Positions 1-7,740 of a DNA stretch of 49,109 bases are shown here, piece after piece (within the stretch, counting starts at the first letter, position 1; each line of letters begins with the position of its first letter). Position numbers and translations under genes: made by a program. Source of the DNA: Candidatus Iainarchaeum sp. GTDB lineage: Archaea > Iainarchaeota > Iainarchaeia > Iainarchaeales > VGJJ01. The DNA lies in assembly GCA_016867455.1 (NCBI GenBank), contig VGJJ01000003.1, forward strand, positions 1-49,109. The letters run 5' to 3'. The notes under the pieces are model-generated. The model was given only the letters and a program-made list of their open reading frames with translations. It was not told the DNA's origin and did not search any database.

Positions 1-1
1 A

Positions 2-835
2 TATGTGACGAGAGAAACATCCACTGACGGACAATATCCCGCATTTCGATTAACATTCAAAGCACTCGTGCACCCAGGAAGAGTACGCGACTTCAACTTT
101 TGGGTAAAAGGACAAGGAACATTTGCCGAGAATCCGGCAGTATGCGCAGCAGGAAGCACCTCTCCAGGATACGATTTGAACGCGTATGTATGGAATTACC
201 GAACGGGGGTGTATGACTATCTCGACGGAAACAACATGGGAGGATATAATACCGAGCCCGACGGGCAAGTGATTAGTGCACTCGCTTCGCAAAAAATACG
301 AAACGGAATCTTCTCCGACTATGTATCAACGAGCGATGGAAACATCACCATATTAGTAGTGGGAAACAGAGTTCCCGATGGAAGGAGTTGTTTAACCGTT
401 GACGTTGCTAGCTTAGGAGTAACCCATATTCCCGATGCAACCGACTATTGTCAAAGCGAAACACTCGCACCCATCACCATTACCAATGTAGGAAACGCCG
501 ACATTAATGTGGATGGAAACTTTTCAAGCGCATTTTCGGGAGCCGACACTAACATTGTATTAAAAGTCTGGCAAGGAACCGGATCCGGATGCGGAACCGA
601 TGGAAACGGAATGGGCGGATGGCAAAAAAATTGTGGAGTCACCATCGATACCAACGCACCAAACGTAAACACTTGCCGTAATTTCAATGAATTCACTGCG
701 ACCGCGGGAGCACGACTCATTACTCGATTACCAACCGGAGACACAAATCAACTTTGTTTTTCAGGAGAATTTGACGCGTTTGTTAACGCAGGAGACCACA
801 ACAAAGTATTCCAAACAGGAAGTGACTTTTCGTGA
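2..835 (+). CDS. Surface/exported protein, 5'-truncated by window edge; C-terminal ~115 aa domain shared with the 32559..33197 protein
   Basis: Reading frame open to the window edge; C-terminus (GNFSSAFSGADTNIVLKVWQGTGSGCGT...CRNFN...QLCFSG...GAGDHN-like...GSDFS) closely matches the protein at 32559. Confidence 0.8.
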   Translation, partial: YVTRETSTDGQYPAFRLTFKALVHPGRVRDFNFWVKGQGTFAENPAVCAAGSTSPGYDLNAYVWNYRTGVYDYLDGNNMGGYNTEPDGQVISALASQKIRNGIFSDYVSTSDGNITILVVGNRVPDGRSCLTVDVASLGVTHIPDATDYCQSETLAPITITNVGNADINVDGNFSSAFSGADTNIVLKVWQGTGSGCGTDGNGMGGWQKNCGVTIDTNAPNVNTCRNFNEFTATAGARLITRLPTGDTNQLCFSGEFDAFVNAGDHNKVFQTGSDFS

Positions 836-1650
836 AAAAGTTAATCGAAAAAGGAATTATTGGAATAATATTCCTTGGAATAGTACTAGCCGGGTGCATC
901 CAGCCGACGCAAGAAAGGACAGCGGAGTACAGCGCGGAAAAAGAACCATTCGGAATATTTGCCGCATTTGCACAAAAACACGGATTAACCATCGCACAAA
1001 CACGCGAATTTTTTAAAAAAAACATGGGAATTACCCAAGAAAGCAAAATAATCGAACAATTGCCCTCGCCGAGCGAAACATTTGAGAAAGACAAACTAAA
1101 ATTACTCGGAAGCACCGCCGAAGAATTAGATGCAATACCAAAGGAAAACTATTCACAACCAACCTTCTTCGGAGATTTTGAAACAAGCGGAAGAGACCAA
1201 TGGATTAACGCCGAGGCCACCACCCCCATGTCCCACGGAATTATCTCCACGCCCGCCGACCAATATGCAACACTAGCACCCGAAAGCAAGGAAATGAGAG
1301 CAACACTATTTGTACGAGCCGCGTGGGGAAGCACCTACTATCAAGGAATCAAATTATACGCAACCATTTCCCCCGAAGCAGCCATCCAGTTTCACGTGAA
1401 CCCGGAACAATTTTTACTCGAACCAACGTTCCCCACCATCCACCAAAACTGGGTCGAAAAAATAAGCATCCGTGGAGAATTAACAGGCAACGTGGAGCCA
1501 GGAACATATGTTATTACCATCAAGATGAGCGATCCAGATATAGAGAATGTGACAAAGTGGATAGAGACAAGAGAACCCTACACGAATGGCAACGGGTCAT
1601 TCACCGACCCAAGAGGAGTAGCCACCCTCACGTTAAACGTGCCCGAATAA
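832..1650 (+). CDS. Predicted lipoprotein, partner of the upstream surface protein; paralog of 33267..34292
   Basis: N-terminal TM plus lipobox-like LGIVLAGC; overlaps upstream stop by 4 bp; C-terminal half aligns to the 33267 protein. Confidence 0.85.
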   Translation: MKKLIEKGIIGIIFLGIVLAGCIQPTQERTAEYSAEKEPFGIFAAFAQKHGLTIAQTREFFKKNMGITQESKIIEQLPSPSETFEKDKLKLLGSTAEELDAIPKENYSQPTFFGDFETSGRDQWINAEATTPMSHGIISTPADQYATLAPESKEMRATLFVRAAWGSTYYQGIKLYATISPEAAIQFHVNPEQFLLEPTFPTIHQNWVEKISIRGELTGNVEPGTYVITIKMSDPDIENVTKWIETREPYTNGNGSFTDPRGVATLTLNVPE

Positions 1651-1700
1651 TCAGAAAAAAACGAAAAAGAAGCCAGCTTAAAAACAAGGGCAATGAAAGA

Positions 1701-2255
1701 ATGAGAATGAAACAAGAAATACGCGTGATACGACTTAGTGAAAGAGGGTATCGAGACCTCCGAATAACCACGCACTGCTGCCTCGTAACACGAGCATTCG
1801 GAGGAAAAGAAATATTTCTAAGCGAAGACACCGACCACGGAATCCAAAAAACAATCGAACGAATATCACACGAATTTGGGGGAGACTTTAAAGTAACATT
1901 CATCCCAAACACCATTCGAGAAATTAACAAACAGAGAAAAGAAGGAAATGTGGTTGTACACCTAACCATGTATGGAGAAAAACCCGACAACACCACCCTT
2001 GCAAAAATACGAAAAGCGAAAAAAGTGACGATTGTTATTGGGTCCGAAAAAGTACCCATGGAAGTATACCACCGAGCAGACTACAACATAAGCATCACGC
2101 GGCAACCCCATAGCGAGGTAGCCGCGCTAGCGGTGATGATGCACCGATTGAACGAAGGAAAGGAAGAAGAATTAATTTTCCCCCACGCACGAAAGAGGGT
2201 AATCCCCGAAAAAAAAGGAAAACGAGTGGAAAAAGTAGGTAATGACGAGTCATGA
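1701..2255 (+). CDS. tRNA (cytidine(56)-2'-O)-methyltransferase, aTrm56 family
   Basis: RVIRLSERGYRDLRITTHCCLVTRAFG and VVHLTMYGEK motifs typical of archaeal Trm56 (SPOUT); ATG at 1701 preferred over the upstream start in the ORF track. Confidence 0.85.
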   Translation: MRMKQEIRVIRLSERGYRDLRITTHCCLVTRAFGGKEIFLSEDTDHGIQKTIERISHEFGGDFKVTFIPNTIREINKQRKEGNVVVHLTMYGEKPDNTTLAKIRKAKKVTIVIGSEKVPMEVYHRADYNISITRQPHSEVAALAVMMHRLNEGKEEELIFPHARKRVIPEKKGKRVEKVGNDES

Positions 2256-2280
2256 TGAGCGTGAATGGTTTAAATGAGTA

Positions 2281-2838
2281 ATGACCCGTAATGATGACAT
2301 GGCCGCGCAACCCAGCATCCTCGATTTCAACGTTACTAAAGAATTCCTCCAAAACGCAGGAGGAGAAGAAGCCAGCGAAGTCGTTCGAATATGCTTGAAG
2401 AATAATGGAAAATGTCTGGATCAAGACATTGAAGAAGAAATGAAAACAAAAAAAATTACGGAAATACGAAGCATTCTCAATCGATTACACTATCGCGGAA
2501 TTGCGTGTTATAACAAAACCAAAAATAAGAATTCCGGATGGTACACGTACACGTGGGAAATCAAACAACGAAGAATTGTCGAATTAATTTTAGAGCAGCA
2601 AGCCGAAATGCTCCAAAAGTTGGAACAAAAAGCGCGCTTCGATGGAAGCCACGAAATTTTTATTTGTAAAAAAGCATGCGCCGACACTGCGTTTGAAATT
2701 GCCGCACAATATGAATTCCGATGCCCGGAGTGCGGAGAAATGATGAACCCCGTGGATGGCAAGAAACGGCAGAAGGAAATTCAAAATCAAATTAAAGAAA
2801 TTACGGAGGAATTAAGCCAATTACAAAAGATAGTATAA
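2281..2838 (+). CDS. tfe: Transcription factor E alpha subunit (TFE/TFIIE-alpha)
   Basis: Winged helix followed by YTYTWEI and a C-terminal zinc-ribbon (CKKAC...FRCPECGEMM). Confidence 0.9.
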   Translation: MTRNDDMAAQPSILDFNVTKEFLQNAGGEEASEVVRICLKNNGKCLDQDIEEEMKTKKITEIRSILNRLHYRGIACYNKTKNKNSGWYTYTWEIKQRRIVELILEQQAEMLQKLEQKARFDGSHEIFICKKACADTAFEIAAQYEFRCPECGEMMNPVDGKKRQKEIQNQIKEITEELSQLQKIV

Positions 2839-2948
2839 CGCACAAACTTGGACAAGCGCCGGCTATTAAAAGGTGTTTGCCCAAAAGAATAAAATACAAT
2901 AAAATGGCAAACAAACGACAAATATTCATTCATTAAATAACGTGAAAT

Positions 2949-3023
2949 AGCGGGGCGGGGCAGCCTGGAGTGCCCGTCGGGCTCATAACCCGAAGATCGA
3001 AGGTTCAAATCCTTCCCCCGCTA
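2949..3023 (+). tRNA. tRNA-Met (CAT), likely initiator
   Basis: Full cloverleaf: acceptor AGCGGGG/CCCCGCT, D-arm GGGC...GCCC, anticodon arm TCGGG-CTCATAA-CCCGA, T-arm GAAGG-TTCAAAT-CCTTC. A1-U72 and the GGG/CCC anticodon stem favour initiator. Confidence 0.92.
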
Positions 3024-3043
3024 CTCATTATTTTACTCTTTTT

Positions 3044-3157
3044 TTAGGATGAATAAAAGCCTGGAAATACCCCTCTTTTTTGTGCCTCAGTATTCAACTT
3101 TTCGAGCTTTTCATTGATTTTTTGGAAATTTTGTGTCTCAGTAAACGCTTTTTTCAT
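3044..3157 (-). other. Small ORF or gene remnant (37 aa, coiled-coil-like)
   Basis: MKKAFTETQNFQKINEKLEKLNTEAQKRGVFPGFYSS*; frame is open further upstream (..EQLKIQTIRHFNEFVKKRGVG) without a clear start. Confidence 0.25.
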
Positions 3158-3268
3158 CCCAACACCTCGTTTTTTAACAAATTCATTGAAATGGCGAATT
3201 GTTTGAATTTTTAGTTGCTCTCACTCGCTATTTTTGACCAAGCAATTGTCAAATTATTAACATTTTAC

Positions 3269-3348
3269 GTAATTACTGCATTGGTTTAGTGTATTTACTT
3301 TTATTTTGGTAATTACTAGTAATTACCATAAGGTTTTTAAGTAATTAC
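3269..3348. promoter_or_regulatory. Palindromic operator array (4 x GTAATTAC, two inside a 20-bp perfect palindrome)
   Basis: GTAATTAC at 3269-3276, 3309-3316, 3319-3326 and 3341-3348; GGTAATTACTAGTAATTACC at 3308-3327 is a perfect palindrome. Confidence 0.7.
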
Positions 3349-3367
3349 TATCATTACAATCATTACT

Positions 3368-3850
3368 ATGATAAAACTCCTCTTACGAACGGTGTTTAGA
3401 AGCCTTAGAAGCATTCAAGACTGGGCGGATGAGGGTGCTGAAAATGAGAGGACTTACCAAAATAGTCAAATTAACATTAATCAGCAAAATAACAAAAACA
3501 TTAATCAAATTAGTAAAATGAGTGTGCCACAATACCGTGTCATCAATGTGTGGAACTATTTAACGTTCAAAGAGGGTAGTCAGGCACACCACATCACGAA
3601 GATATTAGATTTTGAAGAGTGGATACCCATGGAAGAAATACTTCGTCGCGTGAATGAGTTATTCGGCATCCAGTATCAAAATGAGCGCAGCCTTTACCCT
3701 TATTTGAAAACATTAGTTGATGCAGGATTATTAGAGGCCAGCATGTTAGGCGGCAAAATGAGATGGCGCAAGAAGAACTTAATGCAGACCATTAATTTGA
3801 TGGAAGAAATAGAAAATGAAGTGGTTGTGCACTCACAACCCCTTCAATGA
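3368..3850 (+). CDS. Hypothetical winged-helix-like DNA-binding protein
   Basis: VINVWNYLTFKEG...ILRRVNELFGIQ...SLYPYLKTLVDAGLLEA..GGKMRW resembles a wHTH; preceded by the operator array. Confidence 0.6.
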   Translation: MIKLLLRTVFRSLRSIQDWADEGAENERTYQNSQININQQNNKNINQISKMSVPQYRVINVWNYLTFKEGSQAHHITKILDFEEWIPMEEILRRVNELFGIQYQNERSLYPYLKTLVDAGLLEASMLGGKMRWRKKNLMQTINLMEEIENEVVVHSQPLQ

Positions 3851-4426
3851 CTTAACTTTTTCATTAAAATCAGTTAATTTTTGTGATTTGGGGTGGTGAA
3901 GTTTAAACCACTCGCTCGAAATGATAGAATTCACTTCGTTCAAAATCTTCGTTTTACGCGTTTCCTCGGGCTTTTCCCCGAGTTTATGCTTGTCCAAGAT
4001 TGTGCTCAACTCGTCATGAATTTTAGTGGGAAAGCGCTCCGTATTCTCAATATAGGTGCGATCCACCCAATCCTCAAGAGCGGAAACAAGCTTGGCATCA
4101 TCAATTTCTTTCTCATCCATATAGTAAACAGCTTTCCAATCCCCCTTGGATCGCCAATTATGAGAAGGATTTTGGCCCGTCGCAAAAAATTGTTTAATCT
4201 TAGGAAAAGCAGAAGGATGAATAATAACGGCATTTTTCCCAGGACGAACATATGGTGTATCGGAAAGAACTCCCTTGCGGTGGTAATGATAGACTTTACC
4301 ATTAGATTTGGTGACATTTTGAGTATACCCATATATGGCACGAAAAAGTTTCTGATACGTATATGTGGAATGTTTAATGTTTTCAGGTAGAATAAACTTG
4401 TATTGTATGTAGTACGCGTTGGCCAT
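3833..4426 (-). CDS. Hypothetical protein (197 aa)
   Basis: Long ORF with an AAGGGGGG SD-like motif upstream of the ATG; convergent with 3368..3850, ends overlap by 18 bp. Confidence 0.7.
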   Translation of the reverse strand: MANAYYIQYKFILPENIKHSTYTYQKLFRAIYGYTQNVTKSNGKVYHYHRKGVLSDTPYVRPGKNAVIIHPSAFPKIKQFFATGQNPSHNWRSKGDWKAVYYMDEKEIDDAKLVSALEDWVDRTYIENTERFPTKIHDELSTILDKHKLGEKPEETRKTKILNEVNSIISSEWFKLHHPKSQKLTDFNEKVKSLKGL

Positions 4427-4555
4427 GAAGACACCCCCCTTAGTTCCAGTATTGTTGGTTGTAAATGATAGTAAATTGAAATTTGTTTATGTTGCTTTAG
4501 AGGACATAAATACTATTTATTTGTTTGGATTGACGGTCGCCGAAAAAAATATTGG

Positions 4556-4591
4556 CCTCTTATCGGCGTCGAGTATAGGGCTGATAAGAGG
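4556..4591 (-). terminator. Hairpin at the PRC-barrel gene stop codon followed by a T-rich tract
   Basis: CCTCTTATC (4556-4564) / GATAAGAGG (4583-4591) perfect 9-bp inverted repeat; minus strand continues CCAATATTTTTTT. Confidence 0.5.
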
Positions 4592-4883
4592 GGCGGCGCA
4601 AAGCAGTTGTAGGCTCTTCTTCAGGCTCTTCAACCAGCGTAGGGCGAGCGCGTGTTCCAACTAACAAAATGTCTTTTGCGGAAAGCACGTTCTGATAGGG
4701 GATGCTTTTTTCTGAAATGATCTTGCGGGCTTCTTGTTTTGTGCGAACTTTCAATGGTTCGGTGGTCATGGTTTCAATTTTTCCTTTTTCTAAGTTGATA
4801 ACCAAGTCAAAAATCTTGCCTTTGTACTCAGCGTTGTCTGTATAAATGTCCATTCCAAATAGTTTTGATAGGCGTACCGTCAT
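4560..4883 (-). CDS. PRC-barrel domain protein
   Basis: MTVRLSKLFGMDIYTDNAEYKGKIFDLVINLEKGKIETM... PRC-barrel pattern; GGGGGAAC upstream of ATG at 4883. Confidence 0.75.
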   Translation of the reverse strand: MTVRLSKLFGMDIYTDNAEYKGKIFDLVINLEKGKIETMTTEPLKVRTKQEARKIISEKSIPYQNVLSAKDILLVGTRARPTLVEEPEEEPTTALRRPSYQPYTRRR

Positions 4884-4934
4884 ATTATGTTCCCCCTTGA
4901 ATTTCGATGAAATCAAGTGCATCATAGAACCCGA

Positions 4935-4970
4935 ATTTTGTATATAAATCTTGTGCAAAATTTTGCACAA
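4935..4970 (-). promoter_or_regulatory. TATA box (GATTTATATACAAAA on minus strand) abutting a 20-bp perfect palindrome
   Basis: TTGTGCAAAATTTTGCACAA at 4951-4970 is self-complementary; TATA-like element at 4936-4950 precedes the PRC-barrel gene. Confidence 0.6.
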
Positions 4971-5081
4971 ATTATGATTTACTAACTAAAATTCGATTTT
5001 TTACTCAACCACAATTATTAGTGGAAGTGAGGGGGGTCTGGTATTGTTAATGGTTTTTGGGCGTTATTCAAACAAACTACT

Positions 5082-5108
5082 AATTATGTATTTTCTTAAT
5101 ACATAATT
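5082..5108. repeat. 11-bp perfect inverted repeat with 5-nt spacer just downstream of xerA
   Basis: AATTATGTATT-TTCTT-AATACATAATT. Confidence 0.7.
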
Positions 5109-5156
5109 GTATTTTTTGATTATTATTACTATTTCAAAACTTTTTTTCATATTTAT

Positions 5157-6149
5157 TTACATGTTATCCAATGGACTTTGTACTTTTTTCAACTCTTCTT
5201 TACTCACGTGCGTGTATATCGATGTCGTACTCAAATTAGCATGCCCTAACAACACTTGTATTTTTCGAATATTTTCTCCACTTTCCAACAAATGGGTGGC
5301 AAAACTATGTCTCAACACGTGAGGGGTTACTCGTTTTGTGATTTTAGCTTCTTTTGCTGCATGCCTTATAATTCGTTCAACTGTATCCGTTGACAATGGT
5401 TTTCCATTTTTTTTACTAAAAACAAATTCACTAACTACTCGTTTTCTTCCCAAATATTTTTTGATAAACGTAATCCATTTTTGAGAGAGCACAACAACTC
5501 TATCCTTATTTCCTTTTCCACTCTTCACTGTAGCCGTGGCATTATCTAGATCCATATCATTCACCCGCATTTTCACGGCTTCACTCACACGTACTCCTGT
5601 TGAATATATGAATTGCAATAACAATCTATTGCGTCCCGCCTTCGTATTTTTAAAAATTTCTTTTAACTCACTAATTGTTAGTACGCTGGGCAATTTCTTT
5701 GCTTTTTTGGGAATTTTAATATCATCAATAATTTTTTTTCCAATATGCTGCTGAAAAAAAAATTTTAACGCAGAATGCATCAATGATAATGTCGCGTTCG
5801 AAACATTTTTTTCCCGAGCACGCGCCAAAAAACCCACAATATCTTGTTTATCCATTTCACTGGGACGCTTTGGAGTTTCTTCCAATAATTTTTGCACATA
5901 AATCAAATACATTTTGATGGTGCGCGATGAGTAACCTGTGACTAATAATTCTTGTTTAAATTGAGTCAGAATTTTTTGATGTTCCGCGTGAAGTGGATTA
6001 ATTTGAACCGTTGAATTATTTTCAGCTAACTTTTCATCCATTAATTCTGTTTGAAAATTAGGCAATGGTGCTTTTTCCGCGTTAGTAGAAGAATTTACTG
6101 GATTTTTTTCAGAATCAACTGGAAGCGGGAAATCTTTTTCATTATCCAT
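5157..6149 (-). CDS. xerA: Tyrosine recombinase/integrase, XerA-like
   Basis: SAM-like N-terminal domain and catalytic motifs GVRVSEAVKM, HVLRHSFATHLL, LLGHANLSTTSIYTHVS. Confidence 0.92.
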   Translation of the reverse strand: MDNEKDFPLPVDSEKNPVNSSTNAEKAPLPNFQTELMDEKLAENNSTVQINPLHAEHQKILTQFKQELLVTGYSSRTIKMYLIYVQKLLEETPKRPSEMDKQDIVGFLARAREKNVSNATLSLMHSALKFFFQQHIGKKIIDDIKIPKKAKKLPSVLTISELKEIFKNTKAGRNRLLLQFIYSTGVRVSEAVKMRVNDMDLDNATATVKSGKGNKDRVVVLSQKWITFIKKYLGRKRVVSEFVFSKKNGKPLSTDTVERIIRHAAKEAKITKRVTPHVLRHSFATHLLESGENIRKIQVLLGHANLSTTSIYTHVSKEELKKVQSPLDNM

Positions 6150-6185
6150 TAATCCAAAAGCGTTTTGCAGGATAAAATACTGTCT

Positions 6186-6446
6186 TTATTCTTCTTTAGG
6201 CGTTTCTTCCTTATTTTCCGTGCCCACTTCGGCTTCTAATTCCTCTAAAACCTTGCTTTTCTTGCCCTTTTTGACTTCTTCAAAGTCTTCGACCAAAATC
6301 TCTGCCTCATCGTCATCTAGTCCTAACAAATGGAGCTTTTCGAGGTGATCATCTTTACTCAAATGATCAAATTGTTCTTTCCAAATCTTATCTTCGGGCT
6401 TGACAATCTTCCCCTCGGGGCGTTTGCGGTTTCTCAATGTTTGCAT
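6186..6446 (-). CDS. Hypothetical acidic small protein (86 aa)
   Basis: ORF with strong GAGGGGGGTATACAT-ATG leader; highly charged. Confidence 0.6.
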   Translation of the reverse strand: MQTLRNRKRPEGKIVKPEDKIWKEQFDHLSKDDHLEKLHLLGLDDDEAEILVEDFEEVKKGKKSKVLEELEAEVGTENKEETPKEE

Positions 6447-6546
6447 ATGTATACCCCCCTCTTTTGCCTTTTAAAGATTGACGAATAATCAGGAAATAGA
6501 CAAATTCTTCAATTCTTCACTATAGTATAAAGCCGAATTAGTAATG

Positions 6547-6554
6547 TTTATATA
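6547..6554 (+). promoter_or_regulatory. TATA box
   Basis: TTTATATA about 100 bp upstream of the 6656 small ORF. Confidence 0.5.
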
Positions 6555-6655
6555 CAACCTTCACCCCATTAGGTATTCCCTAGCATTTTTTCCATTCATC
6601 GCGAAATGAGCCTCGCGGGTATGGTAGTAACACAACCAAGGAAGGGGGTTAACCC

Positions 6656-6805
6656 ATGAGAGTCGAAGTCACCGAGGAATTGCGTCTCAAATTGTTGGAA
6701 GAAGAATTCAAACTCCGTTCCAAACAACCGACCGCCTGGACGAAAACGAAGTTTCGCCCCTACGCTAATTTCCGTCGACCCAAAACTGAACAAGTCGTGC
6801 AGTAA
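6656..6805 (+). CDS. Small basic protein (49 aa), absent from supplied ORF track
   Basis: MRVEVTEELRLKLLEEEFKLRSKQPTAWTKTKFRPYANFRRPKTEQVVQ*; preceded by AAGGGGGTTAACCC-ATG and a TATA box. Confidence 0.6.
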   Translation: MRVEVTEELRLKLLEEEFKLRSKQPTAWTKTKFRPYANFRRPKTEQVVQ

Positions 6806-6904
6806 CGCCTTGTTCAACTAATTTCTTTTTCTCTTATTTTTCTTTTTTCAACTTGTAGCACTTTTGTTCACTACTCTTAAATATACGGCATTCGTTTTCA
6901 ACCT

Positions 6905-7357
6905 ATGGAAATCAATCGCATCACAATTGGAATTGCATTGCTCATACTAGTCGGTCTTGCATTCGTATACGTATCTTTGCCTGATGTTTCTCCCACTGCG
7001 CTTGTCTCAGGCACGCTTCCCACGTACAATCCATTCATTGGCAAAGTTACTCACGCGGTGGAGAAAATTTTTGCAAACAATCCGCAAGCAGTCATCGAAC
7101 AATCGAATCGTGTTGGAATTGTTTTGCCGGGCGGAAACTCGGTACAATTCGCAAATGATGCTGCTTCAACCAAACAAGATGTTGTTATCATTCTCAACGC
7201 GTCCACGAATACATTGACACAATTCAACACGTATCCGACGTTTGTTGATAATCAATTCACTTACATTCCCGTTGAACAGCTTTCGAGTGAGGGGCCCTAC
7301 GTCAAAGCTCTTTATCCAAACGGATTATACTTAATGCCCATTGATGTGGGGTCATAA
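6905..7357 (+). CDS. Hypothetical membrane-anchored protein (single N-terminal TM)
   Basis: ITIGIALLILVGLAFVYVSLP TM; TATA-like TTAAATATA ~25 bp upstream. Confidence 0.7.
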   Translation: MEINRITIGIALLILVGLAFVYVSLPDVSPTALVSGTLPTYNPFIGKVTHAVEKIFANNPQAVIEQSNRVGIVLPGGNSVQFANDAASTKQDVVIILNASTNTLTQFNTYPTFVDNQFTYIPVEQLSSEGPYVKALYPNGLYLMPIDVGS

Positions 7358-7359
7358 TC

Positions 7360-7740
7360 ATGCGCACCAACGAATGGTATTTTTCCATTATCATTATTTC
7401 AATTACCTACTTTTCTTTCGCATTCTTGTCTGCGTTTCGTCTTCCTATTTTGCTTGTTTTTTCATTCATCTTCTCTGTTATGATTGCGCGTGACGAAACG
7501 CGTTTGGGACGAGTCGTACTACAAACGATTGTCCCTATCCTCATTAGTATTGTGCTACTTTTTTCTCTCAGTATTATTTATTCCTCCCTTTCGGGAGAAC
7601 TTGTTCTTCAGTCTTCTCAAATGTCTCACGTCGCATTGGGTTTTTTGTCCATGCTTTTGTTTGGGCTGATTTTGGGAGCACCTCTTGCGTGGTTGGGGGC
7701 GCGCTCACGCTTGGCTGATTATTTAATTCAGCGGGATTAA
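7360..7740 (+). CDS. Hypothetical integral membrane protein
   Basis: About 4 predicted TM segments; starts 2 bp after the upstream stop. Confidence 0.7.
   Translation: MRTNEWYFSIIIISITYFSFAFLSAFRLPILLVFSFIFSVMIARDETRLGRVVLQTIVPILISIVLLFSLSIIYSSLSGELVLQSSQMSHVALGFLSMLLFGLILGAPLAWLGARSRLADYLIQRD

Noticed and set aside
1323-1700. N-terminal 126 codons of the 1323..2255 ORF
   Set aside because: Antisense-free but overlaps the 832..1650 lipoprotein in another frame; aTrm56 similarity begins at the ATG at 1701.
3001-3023. tRNA-Met 3' end as attL/attR of an integrated element
   Set aside because: No second copy of the T-arm/acceptor sequence was found in the window, so integration is only a weak hypothesis.
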